Source of the DNA: Halichondria panicea
Lineage: Eukaryota > Porifera > Demospongiae > Suberitida > Halichondriidae
Reading direction: 5' to 3'
Assembly (NCBI RefSeq): GCF_963675165.1
Contig: NC_087378.1
Span: 6,443,205-6,507,204, forward strand
Length of the DNA: 64,000 nt
In this document: positions 22,892-35,934 of the stretch, one piece after another
Layout of the letters: every line of letters starts with the position of its first letter
How positions within the stretch are numbered: position 1 is the stretch's first letter
Program-made: the position numbers and the translations under genes
Notes under the pieces: model-generated
The model's database searches: none
What the model was told of the DNA's origin: nothing
Seen by the model: the letters and a program-made list of their open reading frames with translations, nothing else

Positions 22892-25800
22892 CTAATAATG
22901 CCTCCTCGTACATGATGGAGTACGTCCAGACCAGTAACCGTTACCCTGGCAAAATCGAACTGCGTAACCACTCAGCCGGTAGCCATTAAAACAGCCGTAG
23001 AATGCTTTGGAACCAGGTGTAGTGGTCCAGAACTTGACAATTCCGTAGCTTGGTTTGGGTGGACGGCCACAATCCACACCTGCATGCACAAATTATAGTA
23101 CAGATTATTTGTATATACACTGATTCATATATAGGCAGGCTTGAACTGACAAAAATGCATGTGTAAATATTGCTGTGCCTCCATGCCATCAAAAGTGGCA
23201 ATTTGATCATGAGATGGTTCAATAATGCCATGTATGGCAACATGATTGTCTCATTAAAATCGCCACATAATTATACTTTAATTGCCTCATTTTTGCCAGA
23301 TATAACCGCTATACGGTATCTTGACACCATAACTATAAAATCTATCTGATACAATAAATCGTAAACCTACGTACGTTTACAAGTAGGTGCTTCTCCAGAC
23401 CACTCTCCGTTGACCTGGCACTTCCTCCAAGCCGTTCCAAACAACTTGAATCCCTTGTTACAAGAATATTCGGCAGTGGAGGACGGAGTTAGACCAGTGA
23501 CTGTCACCTGACCATCCTCAGGGTCATCCAGCTTAGGACAGATGATAGCTGAATCAAAATGAGCAAATGGAATGTGATGTGAGGAAAACTTCTTTCATTG
23601 GTATCTATAGTTGATTCGATTGCAAAGAATTCATACCTTTGCAGATAGGTGCCTCTCCAGCCCAGCTGCCGTCCTTCTGACAGAGTCTCTTGCTGGATCC
23701 CACCAACCTGAATCCATCGTCACAGGTGTACTTTGCTATGGTTCCTGGCAGATTGTCTCCATCATCCACAGATCCATTCTCTGGATCCTGCAACGTAGGG
23801 CATCTGATCTCTGTAAGATAACAAATGCAATTTATATTAATACTTCACTCTAGTAAAACAATTTTAGTCTTACGTTTGCAGATAGGTGCCTCTCCAGCCC
23901 AGCTGCCGTCCTTCTGACAAGGTCTCTTGCTGGATCCCACCAACCTAAATCCATCGTCACAGGTGTACTTTGCTATGGTTCCTGGCAGGTTGTCTCCATC
24001 ATCCACAGATCCATTCTCTGGATCCTTCAATGCAGGGCATCTGATCTCTGTAAGATAACAAATGCAATTTATATTAATACTTCACTCTAGTAAAACAATT
24101 TTAGTCTTACGTTTGCAGATAGGTGCCTCTCCAGCCCAGCTGCCGTCCTTTTGACAGGGTCTCTTGCTAGATCCCACCAACCTGAATCCATCGTCACAGG
24201 TGTACTTTGCTATGGTTCCTGGCAGATTGTCTCCATCATCCACAGATCCGTTCTCTGGATCCTTTAATGCAGGGCATTCGATCTCTGTACGATATGTTTC
24301 ATAACATATCCAGTTATTACCGTAAAGCAATTGTAGTCTTACGTTTGCAGATAGGTGCCTCTCCAGCCCAGCTGCCGTCCTTCTGACAGAGTCTCTTGCT
24401 AGATCCCACCAACCTAAATCCATCGTCACAGGTGTACTTTGCTATGGTTCCTGGCAGGTTGTCTCCATCATCCACAGATCCGTTCTCTGGATCCTTCAAC
24501 GCAGGGCATCTGATCTCTGTAAGATAACAAATGCAGTTTATATTAATACTTCACTCTAGTAAAACAATTTTAGTCTTACGTTTGCAGATAGGTGCCTCTC
24601 CAGCCCAGCTGCCGTCCTTCTGACAAGGTCTCTTGCTGGATCCTACCAACCTAAATCCATCGTCACAGGTGTACTTTGCTATGGTTCCTGGCAGGTTGTC
24701 TCCATCATCCACAGATCCATTCTCTGGATCCTTCAATGCAGGGCATCTGATCTCTGTAAGATAACAAATGCAATTTATATTAATACTTCACTCTAGTAAA
24801 ACAATTTTAGTCTTACGTTTGCAGATAGGTGCCTCTCCAGCCCAGCTGCCGTCCTTTTGACAGGGTCTCTTGCTAGATCCCACCAACCTGAATCCATCGT
24901 CACAGGTGTACTTTGCTATGGTTCCTGGCAGATTGTCTCCATCATCCACAGATCCGTTCTCTGGATCCTTCAATGCAGGGCATTCGATCTCTGTACGATA
25001 TGTTTCATAACATATCCAGTTATTACCGTAAAGCAATTGTAGTCTTACGTTTGCAGATAGGTGCCTCTCCAGCCCAGCTGCCGTCCTTCTGACAGAGTCT
25101 CTTGCTAGATCCCACCAACCTAAATCCATCGTCACAGGTGTACTTTGCTATGGTTCCTGGCAGGTTGTCTCCATCATCCACAGATCCGTTCTCTGGATCC
25201 TTCAACGCAGGGCATCTGATCTCTGTAAGATAACAAATGCAGTTTATATTAATACTTCACTCTAGTAAAACAATTTTAGTCTTACGTTTGCAGATAGGTG
25301 CCTCTCCAGCCCAGCTGCTGTCCTTCTGACAAGGTCTCTTGCTGGATCCCACCAACCTAAATCCATCGTCACAGGTGTACTTTGCTATGGTTCCTGGCAG
25401 GTTGTCTCCATCATCCACAGATCCATTCTCTGGATCCTTCAATGCAGGGCATCTGATCTCTGTAAGATAACAAATGCAATTTATATTAATACTTCACTCT
25501 AGTAAAACAATTTTAGTCTTACGTTTGCAGATAGGTGCCTCTCCAGCCCAGCTGCCGTCCTTTTGACAGGGTCTCTTGCTAGATCCCACCAACCTGAATC
25601 CATCGTCACAGGTGTACTTTGCTATGGTTCCTGGCAGATTGTCTCCATCATCCACAGATCCGTTCTCTGGATCCTTCAATGCAGGGCATTCGATCTCTGT
25701 ACGATATGTTTCATAACATATTCAGTTATTACCGTAAAGCAATTGTAGTCTTACGTTTGCAGATAGGTGCCTCTCCAGCCCAGCTGCCGTCCTTCTGACA

Positions 25801-27676
25801 GAGTCTCTTGGTAGATCCCACCAACCTGAATCCATCATCACAGGTGTACTTTGCTATGGTTCCTGGAAGATTGTCTCCATCATCCACAGATCCGTTCTCT
25901 GGATCCTTCAACGCAGGGCATCTGATCTCTGTAAGATAACAAATGCAGTTTATATTAATACTTCCCTCTAGTAAAACAATTTTAGTCTTACGTTTGCAGA
26001 TAGGTGCCTCTCCAGCCCAGCTGCCGTCCTTCTGACAGGGTCTCTTGCTAGATCCCACCAACCTGAATCCATCGTCACAGGTGTACTTTGCTATGGTTCC
26101 TGGAAGATTGTCTCTATCATCTACAGATCCGTTCTCTGGATCCTTCAACGCAGGGCATCTGATCCCTGTAAGACGTTTCATCAGTTATTAATAATTCCCT
26201 CTAGTAAAACAATTGTAGTCTTACGTTTGCAGATAGGTGCCTCTCCAGCCCAGCTGCCGTCCTTCTGACAGAGTCTCTTGCTGGATCCCACCAACCTGAA
26301 TCCATCGTCACAGGTGTACTTTGCTATGGTTCCTGGCAGATTATCTCCATCATCCACAGATCCATTCTCTGGATCCTTCAACGCAGGGCATCTGATCCCT
26401 GTAAGATGTTTCATCAGTTATTAATACTTCCCTCTAGTAAAACAATTGTAGTCTTACGTTTGCAGATAGGTGCCTCTCCAGCCCAGCTGCCGTCCTTCTG
26501 ACAGAGTCTCTTGCTGGATCCCACCAACCTGAATCCATCGTCACAGGTGTACTTTGCTATGGTTCCTGGCAGATTATCTCCATCATCCACAGATCCATTC
26601 TCTGGATCCTTCAACGCAGGGCATCTGATCCCTGTAAGATGTTTCATCAGTTATAATACTTCCCTCTAGTAAAACAATTGTAGCCTTACGTTTGCAGATA
26701 GGTGCCTCTCCAGCCCAGCTGCCATCCTTCTGACAGGGTCTCTTGCTGGATCCCACTAACCTGAATCCATCTTCACAGGTGTATTTTGCTATGGTTCCTG
26801 GCAGATTGTCTCCATCATCCACAGATCCATTCTCTGGATCCTCAAGATTAGGGCATTTGATCACTGTAAAATCATTCTGCTTAATACAATGCAAATCTTA
26901 TAATAGTGTGTAAACATACATATGCAAGTTGGGGCTTTTCCACTCCATGTACCATCCAGCTGACATTTCCTAGAGCTCTGCCCACTTATTTCAAAACCAT
27001 CGTTACAGGTGTATACTGCCTTGGTTCCAACACGATTGTTACCATCATTCACAGCACCATATGCAGGGGGAGTCAGTTTGGGGCAGAAGATTGCTGTATC
27101 AAAAACCAAAAATATGATCTTTCACTGTTATTCACAATAGAAACAACCACTCACGTTTACAAACAGGTGGAACACTGGACCATTTCCCGTTGAGCTGGCA
27201 TTTTGCTGTAGAGCTGCCCACGAGGGTGAATCCTCTGTCACAGGTATAGGTTGCTTTTGATCCAGGTGTATTTCCAGTCACGTCTACATCTCCATATCGG
27301 GGATCGATAAGGTCAGGACACGTGATACCTGAATAAAATGTAGAATTAATGCAGTTTTGGGTTATTAAAGTGTTATTATTGATTGCCCGTACATTTATTT
27401 GCTTACTAACTCACGCTTGCAAACTGGAGTGTCAAACTTCCACACTGCTTTTCTTAGGCTCTGGCTGTAGATACATTTGGTGAAACTGTATCCTTTCAGC
27501 AAAAAGCCATCTCTGCAAGAGAATCTAACAACCTTTCCGATTGAGTAGAAGTTTTTCTGAGGGTAGAAACTTCCGTAACCTGGAGCATCAGGGGGGCCGC
27601 AGGGAGGAAGGTAGGTAGCGGAGCTCAGATACACACAGGACAGCACAACTGCAATCAACATCATAATTGACGCCAT
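22892..27676 (-). CDS. CCP gene D: secreted protein with 19 CCP domains
   Basis: CDS exons are 27415-27676, 27155-27328, 26920-27093, 26690-26863, 26458-26631, 26225-26398, 25992-26165, 25755-25928, 25523-25696, 25286-25459, 25049-25222, 24817-24990, 24580-24753, 24343-24516, 24111-24284, 23874-24047, 23637-23810, 23375-23548 and 22892-23079, giving 1135 residues. The first ATG with a signal peptide is MASIMMLIAVVLSCVYLSSA; the mature part begins TYLPPCGPP. Thirteen consecutive domains are near-identical (DPENGSVDDGDNLPGTIAKY, then GFRLVGSSKR and GSWAGEAPIC). The gene ends with a CPKLDDPEDGQVTVTG domain and the D-type last domain VDCGRPPKPSYG. All exons are phase 1-1 and all donors are intact. 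Nine of the middle exons form three copies of a 3-exon, 706-base unit. It is secreted, with no anchor visible. Confidence 0.88.
23874..25991 (-). repeat. Higher-order exon repeat: 3 x 706 bases
   Basis: Units start at 23874, 24580 and 25286. Each holds three CCP exons with their introns (ends at 23874/24111/24343, then +706, then +1412). Introns are as similar between units as exons are, which points to recent unequal exchange. Confidence 0.85.
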
Positions 27677-27701
27677 GTTTGCAAAAGTGATAGTCAAGTC
27701 A

Positions 27702-27741
27702 GTGTGTGTGTGTGTGTGTGTGTGAGTAGAAGACTTTTATA
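27702..27741 (-). promoter_or_regulatory. TATA box and 5'UTR (CA)n of CCP gene D
   Basis: TATAAAAG (27734-27741, minus strand) lies 58 bases before the ATG. A (CA)n run (27702-27724) lies between it and the ATG. Genes E, F and G share this layout. Confidence 0.65.
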
Positions 27742-29111
27742 CAACTTGTACAAGACAATGCCTGGTATTGTCCGAGCTGAGCTAATGGTGTTGTGTATAC
27801 GGTCAAACTGAAAGTATATTTGGGTTCTCACCTATTGCAAACTAGTCTCACCATATGCTTACAAAGTGTGTTTAGACTTGTGGGGCATGTGCTTGCGAGT
27901 AAGATTAAACATTAACACATTCAAAGCTTTGCCTTAGAGACTTAATTTCATTCTGGTGTATTAGCAAACAAGGCTTATTGTTGGGTATAGCTTGACCACA
28001 AACACTTAATTTAAAGTGCACTTACGTTACCACTGTTGTCTAAGCTTCATTTCTGTTCTTCCACTCTCTGTCCAGCCGCACCTCCCTTTTACCAAAAGTT
28101 TTAGGTGCAGAGTTCACGCAATGCATTGGTACTCAAAGGGCGTGGTTAATTTTTTTTTTTTTTTAGACAATGTGGAAGGACAGTTAAAAATAAATATGTA
28201 CGTATTTAGAGTTCTATGGGTTTGTGAGACTTTGGGTATATACATGTATAGTCTATTCGCACTCGAACCGTGTCTCCGCTTGGATCAGGTCCATTGGAGA
28301 CTGGCGAATGTCTCTTCTGCGGGTGGAACGAGAACCACGAACACAACATATGGCTGATCTTTCCAATGAAAAGGCCAGACTGCATCTCATCCAGCCTACC
28401 ACCTGACTGTAGCTTTCGTTTCTTTTCGTGGCTAGGTCTCCAGCCGGTCTTGCGATGCGCTCCAGTTGGAAAACAGTTACGGAAGTAGTTAATTTTAAAG
28501 ATGTTCTCGGGTGCAGGTGGAGGGTGTGAGTCTGCAGGCAGCCAGAGAAGGATACATCATCGTGGGTGGAACTCTGGTGGTCACTGCCTGCTTCTTCATA
28601 TACTCCACCAGGAAGATAGCTGGAGAAGATGAGCTCATTGTGTTCACGCTCAATGTACCTACTTTAAATTAATATTAGCACCTTATGTTATGTAATATTT
28701 ACTACTACCTTAACCATGATTTGATGTTGATGTTGATATCACTCTTTTCTAACAATTCTCATTGTTAGTGCTCCACTTCCTCTCTTTGTTGTTGTGCGAG
28801 CCTCTGGGGCCCCGCTCCACGTATTTAAGGTTTTGTTTACCTTTTTTGCCTCACTCACTTTAACTTCGTTTTACCCTCACTTTACCTGTATTGTCAGTTG
28901 ATGTTTTGCTTCTCTCTAAGAATTTGGTTAAGCTACACTGTGAAGTCAATTTCTAGTTGTTGTTGCCTATAGCTAGAAGCCTGTCTCTAGCTAATTTGTC
29001 TAGCCTGTCTAGAATCCCTCTATACCAAGATAAGAGCTCAACACATTGTATGTTTGTATAATATTTGTTATATTAAAATAATAATAATTATGCTGTCAAG
29101 CTACCTATACA

Positions 29112-30012
29112 TGTACTCATAGATAGAAGAGGAAGTGGTAACGGAAGTACCCTCGTGTAACATCCGCTTTACCCGCGGTTTAATCGAGGCTGTGTCAACA
29201 AGCTAAAGCTGTAGATGGGCGTGGTCCGCCTAGGCCAAGCTGATGGCCTATTTCTACACACAGTGCATAATATACCACAAGCATATAATTATGCTCAGTC
29301 TGTGCAACTCACTCATATTTAAAGGTCTATACCGTACTTATTCGATTTAAAGCGACACTAAAAAATAATTATGAAGCCAGAGGTCGTTTCTTTTGGAGGT
29401 TGAAAAATTATGTTGAAGTTCTGGTGTCGCATCTTTGGAGGGTCGCATCTAATTGGAGGTTATTCTTCTGTCCTCGATTATAGGCCGCTTAAATTACGTT
29501 GTTTCTTACGGCCTGGAATCGAGGCTGTGGTTTGACCTCTATTTAGGACGCGACATAAACAAATAATTGTGAACGCTGCAGTCGCTATTTTTAGAGATCA
29601 GAAAATTGGAAAAGATCGAGGGTGTCGCATATTTGGAGGGTTGCTTTAAATCGAATAAGTACGGTACCTATTTTAGCAGTTATAACCAGCACGCTTACAC
29701 GTTTTAGCAATACAAGACTATAAATAGCAGTTGTTCGCCTAAAACTTTACTGGAATGTCCCTTTTTACTGGGTGTGGTCCGTCATTAGCAAGTACAACAC
29801 GTGGCTCAACACAGACGGGCGTGTTATAAATTGCTGAAAAAGATTATGTCTCGAGAAAACACAACTTTCTTATTTTGAGCGAGTTACCCGGCAAAAATAG
29901 CCTCGTTTATAGGGCGTAACGTGGATAGTTTTCGAGGTTTTACTGCAGATTCAATGTAAAATGATCACGTGAACTGCTTCCGTTACCAATCCCTCTTACT
30001 CTTCTATCTATG
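29112..30012. mobile_element. Foldback element with nested MITE, in MTMR9 copy A
   Basis: The outer ends are imperfect inverted copies (CATAGATAGAAGAG and CTCTTCTATCTATG; GGTAACGGAAG and CTTCCGTTACC). Inside, 29332-29664 is a second element with ends CCGTACTTATTCGATTTAAA and its reverse complement, flanked by TA. Neither encodes a recognisable protein. Confidence 0.65.
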
Positions 30013-30552
30013 ATGTACTTAGCTAGCTACTTGTGTTTGTCAAGTGGGGTGATATCTATATTAACAAGCAGATACTGATTCATCTGTTGCGATACATAAT
30101 GCACATGTTTACCTTTCAGATTCTGCATGTGGCTATAGACCACGTTGAGCGTGGTAAGGCTCCCGCACTGATTGAAGGATTTCCGGAGGCTACAGTTTGA
30201 GTTCCAGACCCCAGAGGATTGTGTGTGACATGATGGATGCCCTGGAGGCTCTCTCTAAACCAGGTGAATGGTGGTGGCATCTCTCAAGTTTGTCTCATTA
30301 CAGCCTCTTACATGTATGCTGTTGAAGTACTACCAAAAGTACTATTAGGGTGATAGCCATACTGATAAGGCAAGACTCTTATAGCACCATATAAAGTTTT
30401 GTTTTGTGTACACATAGTCTTATAGAACTTACTTTATTTTTGGTGTTGCCTTAAGTTATTACATGTATATACAATGTAGCTGCAGTTCTAAGAACTGTAA
30501 GTTAACCTGACTTTGTTGTCCATACACTATACACTGTACTTATCCAATGCTA

Positions 30553-30973
<421 letters not shown>

Positions 30974-31149
30974 AGTGGCATGGGGCTGCTCACCAGAGCG
31001 TTACAGAGCCAGCTACATCAATAGGGGCTCCAAAGTGTGTGCTTCCTACCCCCAGGATATCTCTCTCAATAACTGACAATGAAATAAAAAAGGTGAAGTC
31101 TACTTAGTTAGCCATGTTAGTTACTAGTTATAGGCTGAGTCCAAGGTCT

Positions 31150-31240
31150 CTATGAGATTATGATACCCCGAGGGCCCGCCCTCGCTGCGCTTGGGGGCGC
31201 TACAGCCTCGGGCCCTCGGGTCTCATAATCCCATAGTGAC
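31150..31240. repeat. Small G/C-rich palindrome
   Basis: The arms CTATGAGATTATGATACCCC and GGTCTCATAATCCCATAG surround inverted GAGGGCCCG and CGGGCCCTC. It resembles the element at 8020-8130 in layout. Confidence 0.55.
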
Positions 31241-31675
31241 CGTTGGACAAGGCCTATAACAGATTTAGAATAGTGCTAAGCAAGCTAGCTAGGCTATATT
31301 AACACAAAGAAGACTCTGTTTCGACAAGTATCAAGCAACGTTAAAGCTTCGCTCTGGCTAGTCTATATAAAAAAACTCACATTGAAGGCAGTTTCTGTCT
31401 CTTACGTAGCAAAAACTGTTAATAGAAACTTGCTATTCTACTTAGTATAGCAGTTAGCTCTGCACTAGAGCACTAACTATTGGTAGCTGCAAGAGTGAGA
31501 TAAAAGCTGCAAAGCGGCACTGCAAAACGCAAAGACTTTAAAAAATTAATTTTCAATGATGCACTGCATCATCATTACTATGACTTCAACATAAACTGTG
31601 TGTACTTGTGCATGTATAAAATAGATGTTGCTATGCATTCCATGTTCCATACAAGTTAATCATCTTGCCTGTAGG

Positions 31676-32454
31676 CTTAAGGTTACGATGCACATGCATG
31701 AATTATTCATGAGTTTTTATTTGTGAGAAAGGAAGACATTGTTTCTATTATTTTATGTGTCTATATACTGTTGCCTACCAGCAGTTTATGATATTCCTGA
31801 GGGCGGCTCGAAGAGTTCTTGCTCCTATCTATCTACAAACTGAAGAAAAATACCATAGACATTAGTTTACTAGCTAGTCGGCTATTTTTCCATATGTTTC
31901 TACTTCTACACGAGCTAACTCGATGACTGTTCATAGACTGGAAACCACTCCCTTCGCTCTGGGCTCTGGGGACTGACAAGTTGCCCGTGTTGAGAGTTGT
32001 CCCGTTGGAATGTAATTTGAACAAACCATAAAATGCGTAATGCGTGGGTGATATTATTTCAGCCTCGATAACAGACCGCCAGTGATGTACTTTATACTCG
32101 AGGCCGATAATATTTTGTGCAGTGATAGTTAGCGTGTGGGAGGTGGCACATTACTATTTGTGACGTTTACATTCTTGTGGCAGCGTGACATTCTTCACGC
32201 ACTGCGACAACTCTCAACACGGCAGCTTGCCAGTCCCTTTCTCCCGAGAGAAGGGGAGTGGTTTCCAGTCTAGACTGTTAATTGATTTGAAGAAATTGTT
32301 TCGAGCCGCCCTGCCCCTTTCCTCGTTTATTGCCTTACTGGCAAAGAGCATGCAATATCTAGCATATAAAATGACGACTAGTGTATACAGTCAAGACACT
32401 TGATTTACTACTGATAATTACTGCGTGGGCGAACACTGCATCGTAACCTTAATC
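31676..32454. mobile_element. Foldback element flanked by TTAA
   Basis: The ends read TTAAGGTTACGATGCA and TGCATCGTAACCTTAA, so a TTAA could be the target duplication, as in piggyBac-like transposition. A second inverted pair (GGAAACCACTCCCTTC and GGGGAGTGGTTTCC; CCGTGTTGAGAGTTGTC and GACAACTCTCAACACGG) lies inside. No transposase is seen. It splits the sequence joining exon 3 of MTMR9 copy A to its downstream intron. Confidence 0.6.
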
Positions 32455-33043
32455 AGTAATAGACCTACTTAGAAGAAGACCTCTGACAGTGACAGGTAAA
32501 TAATGGACCTCTCAGTGGCCAATCAGATTGCAGTGTTACTACAAGCAGTTTCTGGTGAGAGAAACTACATCTTATTACCCTTAGGCAGTGTGATTGTGGG
32601 TGTTAACTTTGTTAGGACTTCACAACTTGAATTAGGAAGGCCCCTGATTCATTCTGTAGGCTAGTAGTACACATTATAAGGCATATGTGTTCCCAGTTCA
32701 ACTCTTACCTACTATTGCTTATGTGTATGTGTATACTATTATACATGCATGTATGTGCTTTGTGGCAAACTATAGAGATTGATCATCTTCAATAGACTAT
32801 GCAGTATAGCTTTCTTGCATTAAGCACAATCCTTGCAATTTTCCATTATTAACTGCTGTAAAATTAGTGCACAGTTAGCAATGACAATAACAACATGCCT
32901 CAATTTACAATCAGCTCCATGAACTTTTACTGCAGTTTTTCATACAGCAAAAGATTGTTTACTAGTTTATACAGCTAATTATATACTATGTTCTTAAAGT
33001 TCATTTATAGTTCTTATATATGTGGTTCAGTAGATCGCGAGTC

Positions 33044-34788
33044 CTAATAATGCCTCCTCGTACATGATGGAGTACGTCCAGACCAGTAACCGTTACCCTG
33101 GCAAAATCGGACTGCATAACCACTCAGCTGGTAGCCCTTAAAACAGCCGTAGAATGCTTTGGAACGAGGTGTAGTGGTCCAGAACTTGACACTTCCGTAG
33201 CTTGGCTTGGGTGGACGGCCACAGTCCACACCTGCATGCACATATTGTAGTACAGGTTATTTGTATACACTGCATGAGGGTTCATAGGCAGGCCTGAACT
33301 GACAAAAATGCATGTATATATTGCTGTGCCTCCATGCCATCAAAAGTGGCAATGTGAACATGAGATGGTTCAATAATGCCATGCATGGCAACATGATTGT
33401 CAAATTAAAAATCGCCATAATTATAATTATTTCAATTGCCTCATTTTTGCCAGATATAACCGCTATACGGTATCTTGTGAGGAATTGACACTAAACTATA
33501 AAATCTGCAATATATACTGATACAGTAAATCGTAAACCTACGTACGTTTACAAATAGGTGCTTCTCCAGACCACTCTCCGTTGGCCTGGCACTTCCTCCA
33601 AGCCGTTCCAAACAACTTGAATCCCTTGTTACAAGAATATTTAGCAGTGGAGGACGGAGTTAGACCAGTGACTGTCACCTGACCATCCTCAGGGTCATTC
33701 AGCTTAGGACAGATGATAGCTGAATTAAAATGAGCAAATGGCATGATGTGAGGAAAATTTCTTGCATTGGTATATATAGTTGATTTGATTGCAAATAATT
33801 CATACCTTTGCAGATAGGTGCCTTTCCAGCCCAGCTGCCGTCCTTCTGACAGAGTCTCTTGCTGGATCCCACTAACCTGAATCCATCGTCACAGGTGTAC
33901 TTTGCTATGGTTCCTGGCAGATTGTCTCCATCATCCACAGATCCATTCTCTGGATCCTCAAGATTAGGGCATTTGATCACTGCAAAATCATTCTGCTTAT
34001 GACAGTGCAAATCTTTAGTGTGTAAACATACATATGCAAGTTGGGGCTTTTCCACTCCATGTACCATCCAGCTGACATTTCCTAGAGCTCTGCCCACTTA
34101 TTTCAAAACCATCGTTACAGGTGTACACTGCCTTGGTTCCGACACGATTGTTACCATCATTCACAGCACCATATGCAGGGGGAGTCAGTTTGGGGCAGAA
34201 GATTGCTGTATCAAGAACCAAGAATATGATCTTTCACTGTTACAATTATTTTCACAATAGAAACAACCACTCACGTTTACAAACAGGTGGAACACTGGAC
34301 CATTTCCCGTTGAGCTGGCATTTTACCGTAGAGCTGCCCACAAGGGTGAAACCTCTGTCACAGATATAAGTTGCTTTTGATCCAGGTGTATTTCCAGTCA
34401 TGTCTACATCTCCATATCGGGGATCGATAAGGTCAGGACACGTGATACCTGAATAAAATATAGAATTAATGCATTGTTGGGTTATTAAAGTGGATTGCCC
34501 GTACATTTATTTGCTTACTAACTCACGCTTGCAAACTGGAGTGTTAAACTTCCACACTGCCTTTCTTAGGTTCCGGCTGTAGATACATTTGGTGAAGCTG
34601 TATCCTTTCAGCAAAAAGCCATCTCTGCAAGAGAATCTAACAACCTTTCCGATTGAGTAGAACTTTTTCTGAGGGTAGAAACTTCCGTAACCTGGAGCAT
34701 CAGGGGGGCCGCAGGGAGGAAGGTAGGTAGCAGAGCTTAGATACACACAGGATAGCACAACTGCAATCAACATCATAATGGACGCCAT
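33044..34788 (-). CDS. CCP gene E: secreted protein with 6 CCP domains
   Basis: CDS exons are 34527-34788, 34275-34448, 34032-34205, 33806-33979, 33546-33719 and 33044-33231, giving 381 residues. It is the short relative of gene D: the same signal peptide and first domain (TYLPPCGPPDAPGYGSF), then CPDLIDPRYGDVDMTG, CPKLTPPAYGAVNDG, a single CPNLEDPENGSVDDG domain, CPKLNDPEDGQVTVTG and the last domain VDCGRPPKPSYGS. It has one copy of the domain that gene D carries 14 times. All splice sites are intact. E may resemble the ancestral D-type layout before the exon expansion, or a contracted copy; the sequence alone cannot tell which. Confidence 0.87.
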
Positions 34789-34814
34789 GTTTGCAAAAGT
34801 GATAGTCAAGTCAG

Positions 34815-34853
34815 TGTGTGTGTGTGTGTGTGTGTGAGTAAAATACTTTTATA
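34815..34853 (-). promoter_or_regulatory. TATA box and 5'UTR (CA)n of CCP gene E
   Basis: TATAAAAG (34846-34853, minus strand) lies 58 bases before the ATG; a (CA)n run (34815-34836) lies in the short 5'UTR. Confidence 0.65.
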
Positions 34854-35077
34854 CAACTTGTACAAGACAATGCCATATTGTCTGAGCTGAGCTAATGGTG
34901 TTGTGTATACGGTCAAACTGAAAGTATAATTGGGTTCTCACCTATATATTGGTCTCACCATAATAATATATATATTTATACTTACAAAGTGTGTTTAGAC
35001 TTGTGGGGCATGTGCTTTTGAGCAAGATTAAACATCAACACTTTGCCTTAGACTTAATTTCCTTGCGGTGTATTAAA

Positions 35078-35844
35078 GACGTTCTCGGGTGGAGGATGTG
35101 AGTCTGCAGGCAGCCAGGGAAGGAGACATCATCGTGGGGGGAACGCGGGTGGTCACTGCCTACTTTTTTTTATATACTCCACCAGGAATATAGCTGGAGA
35201 AGATGAGCTCATTGAGTCTAAACTTTGTGTGTTAAAATAATATACTGTCAAGCTACCTATACATGTACTTAGCTAGCTACTTGTGTTTGTTAAGTGGGGT
35301 GATATCTATGGTAACGTGAGAAAAAAGCAGATACTGATTCATCTGTTGCGATACATAATGCACATGTTTACCTTTCAGATTATGCATGTGGCTATAGACC
35401 ACGTTGAGCGTGGTAAGGCTCCCGCACTGACTGCTGTGGTGTGTTTGAAGGACTTCCGGAGGCTACAGTTTGAGTTTCAGACCCCAGAGGATTGTGTGGA
35501 CATGATGGATGCCCTGGAGGCTCTCTCTAAACCAGGTGAGTGGTGGTGGCAACTCTCAAGTTTGTCTCATTATAGCCTCTATGCTGTTGAAGTACTACCA
35601 AAAGTACTATTAGGGTTATATGGCCATACTGATACGGCAACACTCTTATAGCACCATATAAACCTTTGTTTTGTGTACATAATTATAGTCTTATAGAACG
35701 TACTTTATTTTTGCCTTAAGTTATTACATGTATATACAATGTAGCTGCAGTTCTAAGAACTGTATGTAGTGTAAGTTGACCTGACTTTGTTGTCCATACA
35801 CTATACACTGTACTTATCCAATGCTATCACACACACACACACAC

Positions 35845-35934
<90 letters not shown>

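Noticed and set aside
23605-26900. Regularly spaced near-identical repeats resembling a repeat-spacer array
   Set aside because: The units are 174-base CCP exons with splice signals separated by conserved introns, not short repeats with unique spacers.
27677-27697. Upstream in-frame start adding TITFAN before MASIMML in D-type genes
   Set aside because: The codon there is TTG, not ATG; the ATG of MASIMML also gives a proper signal peptide.
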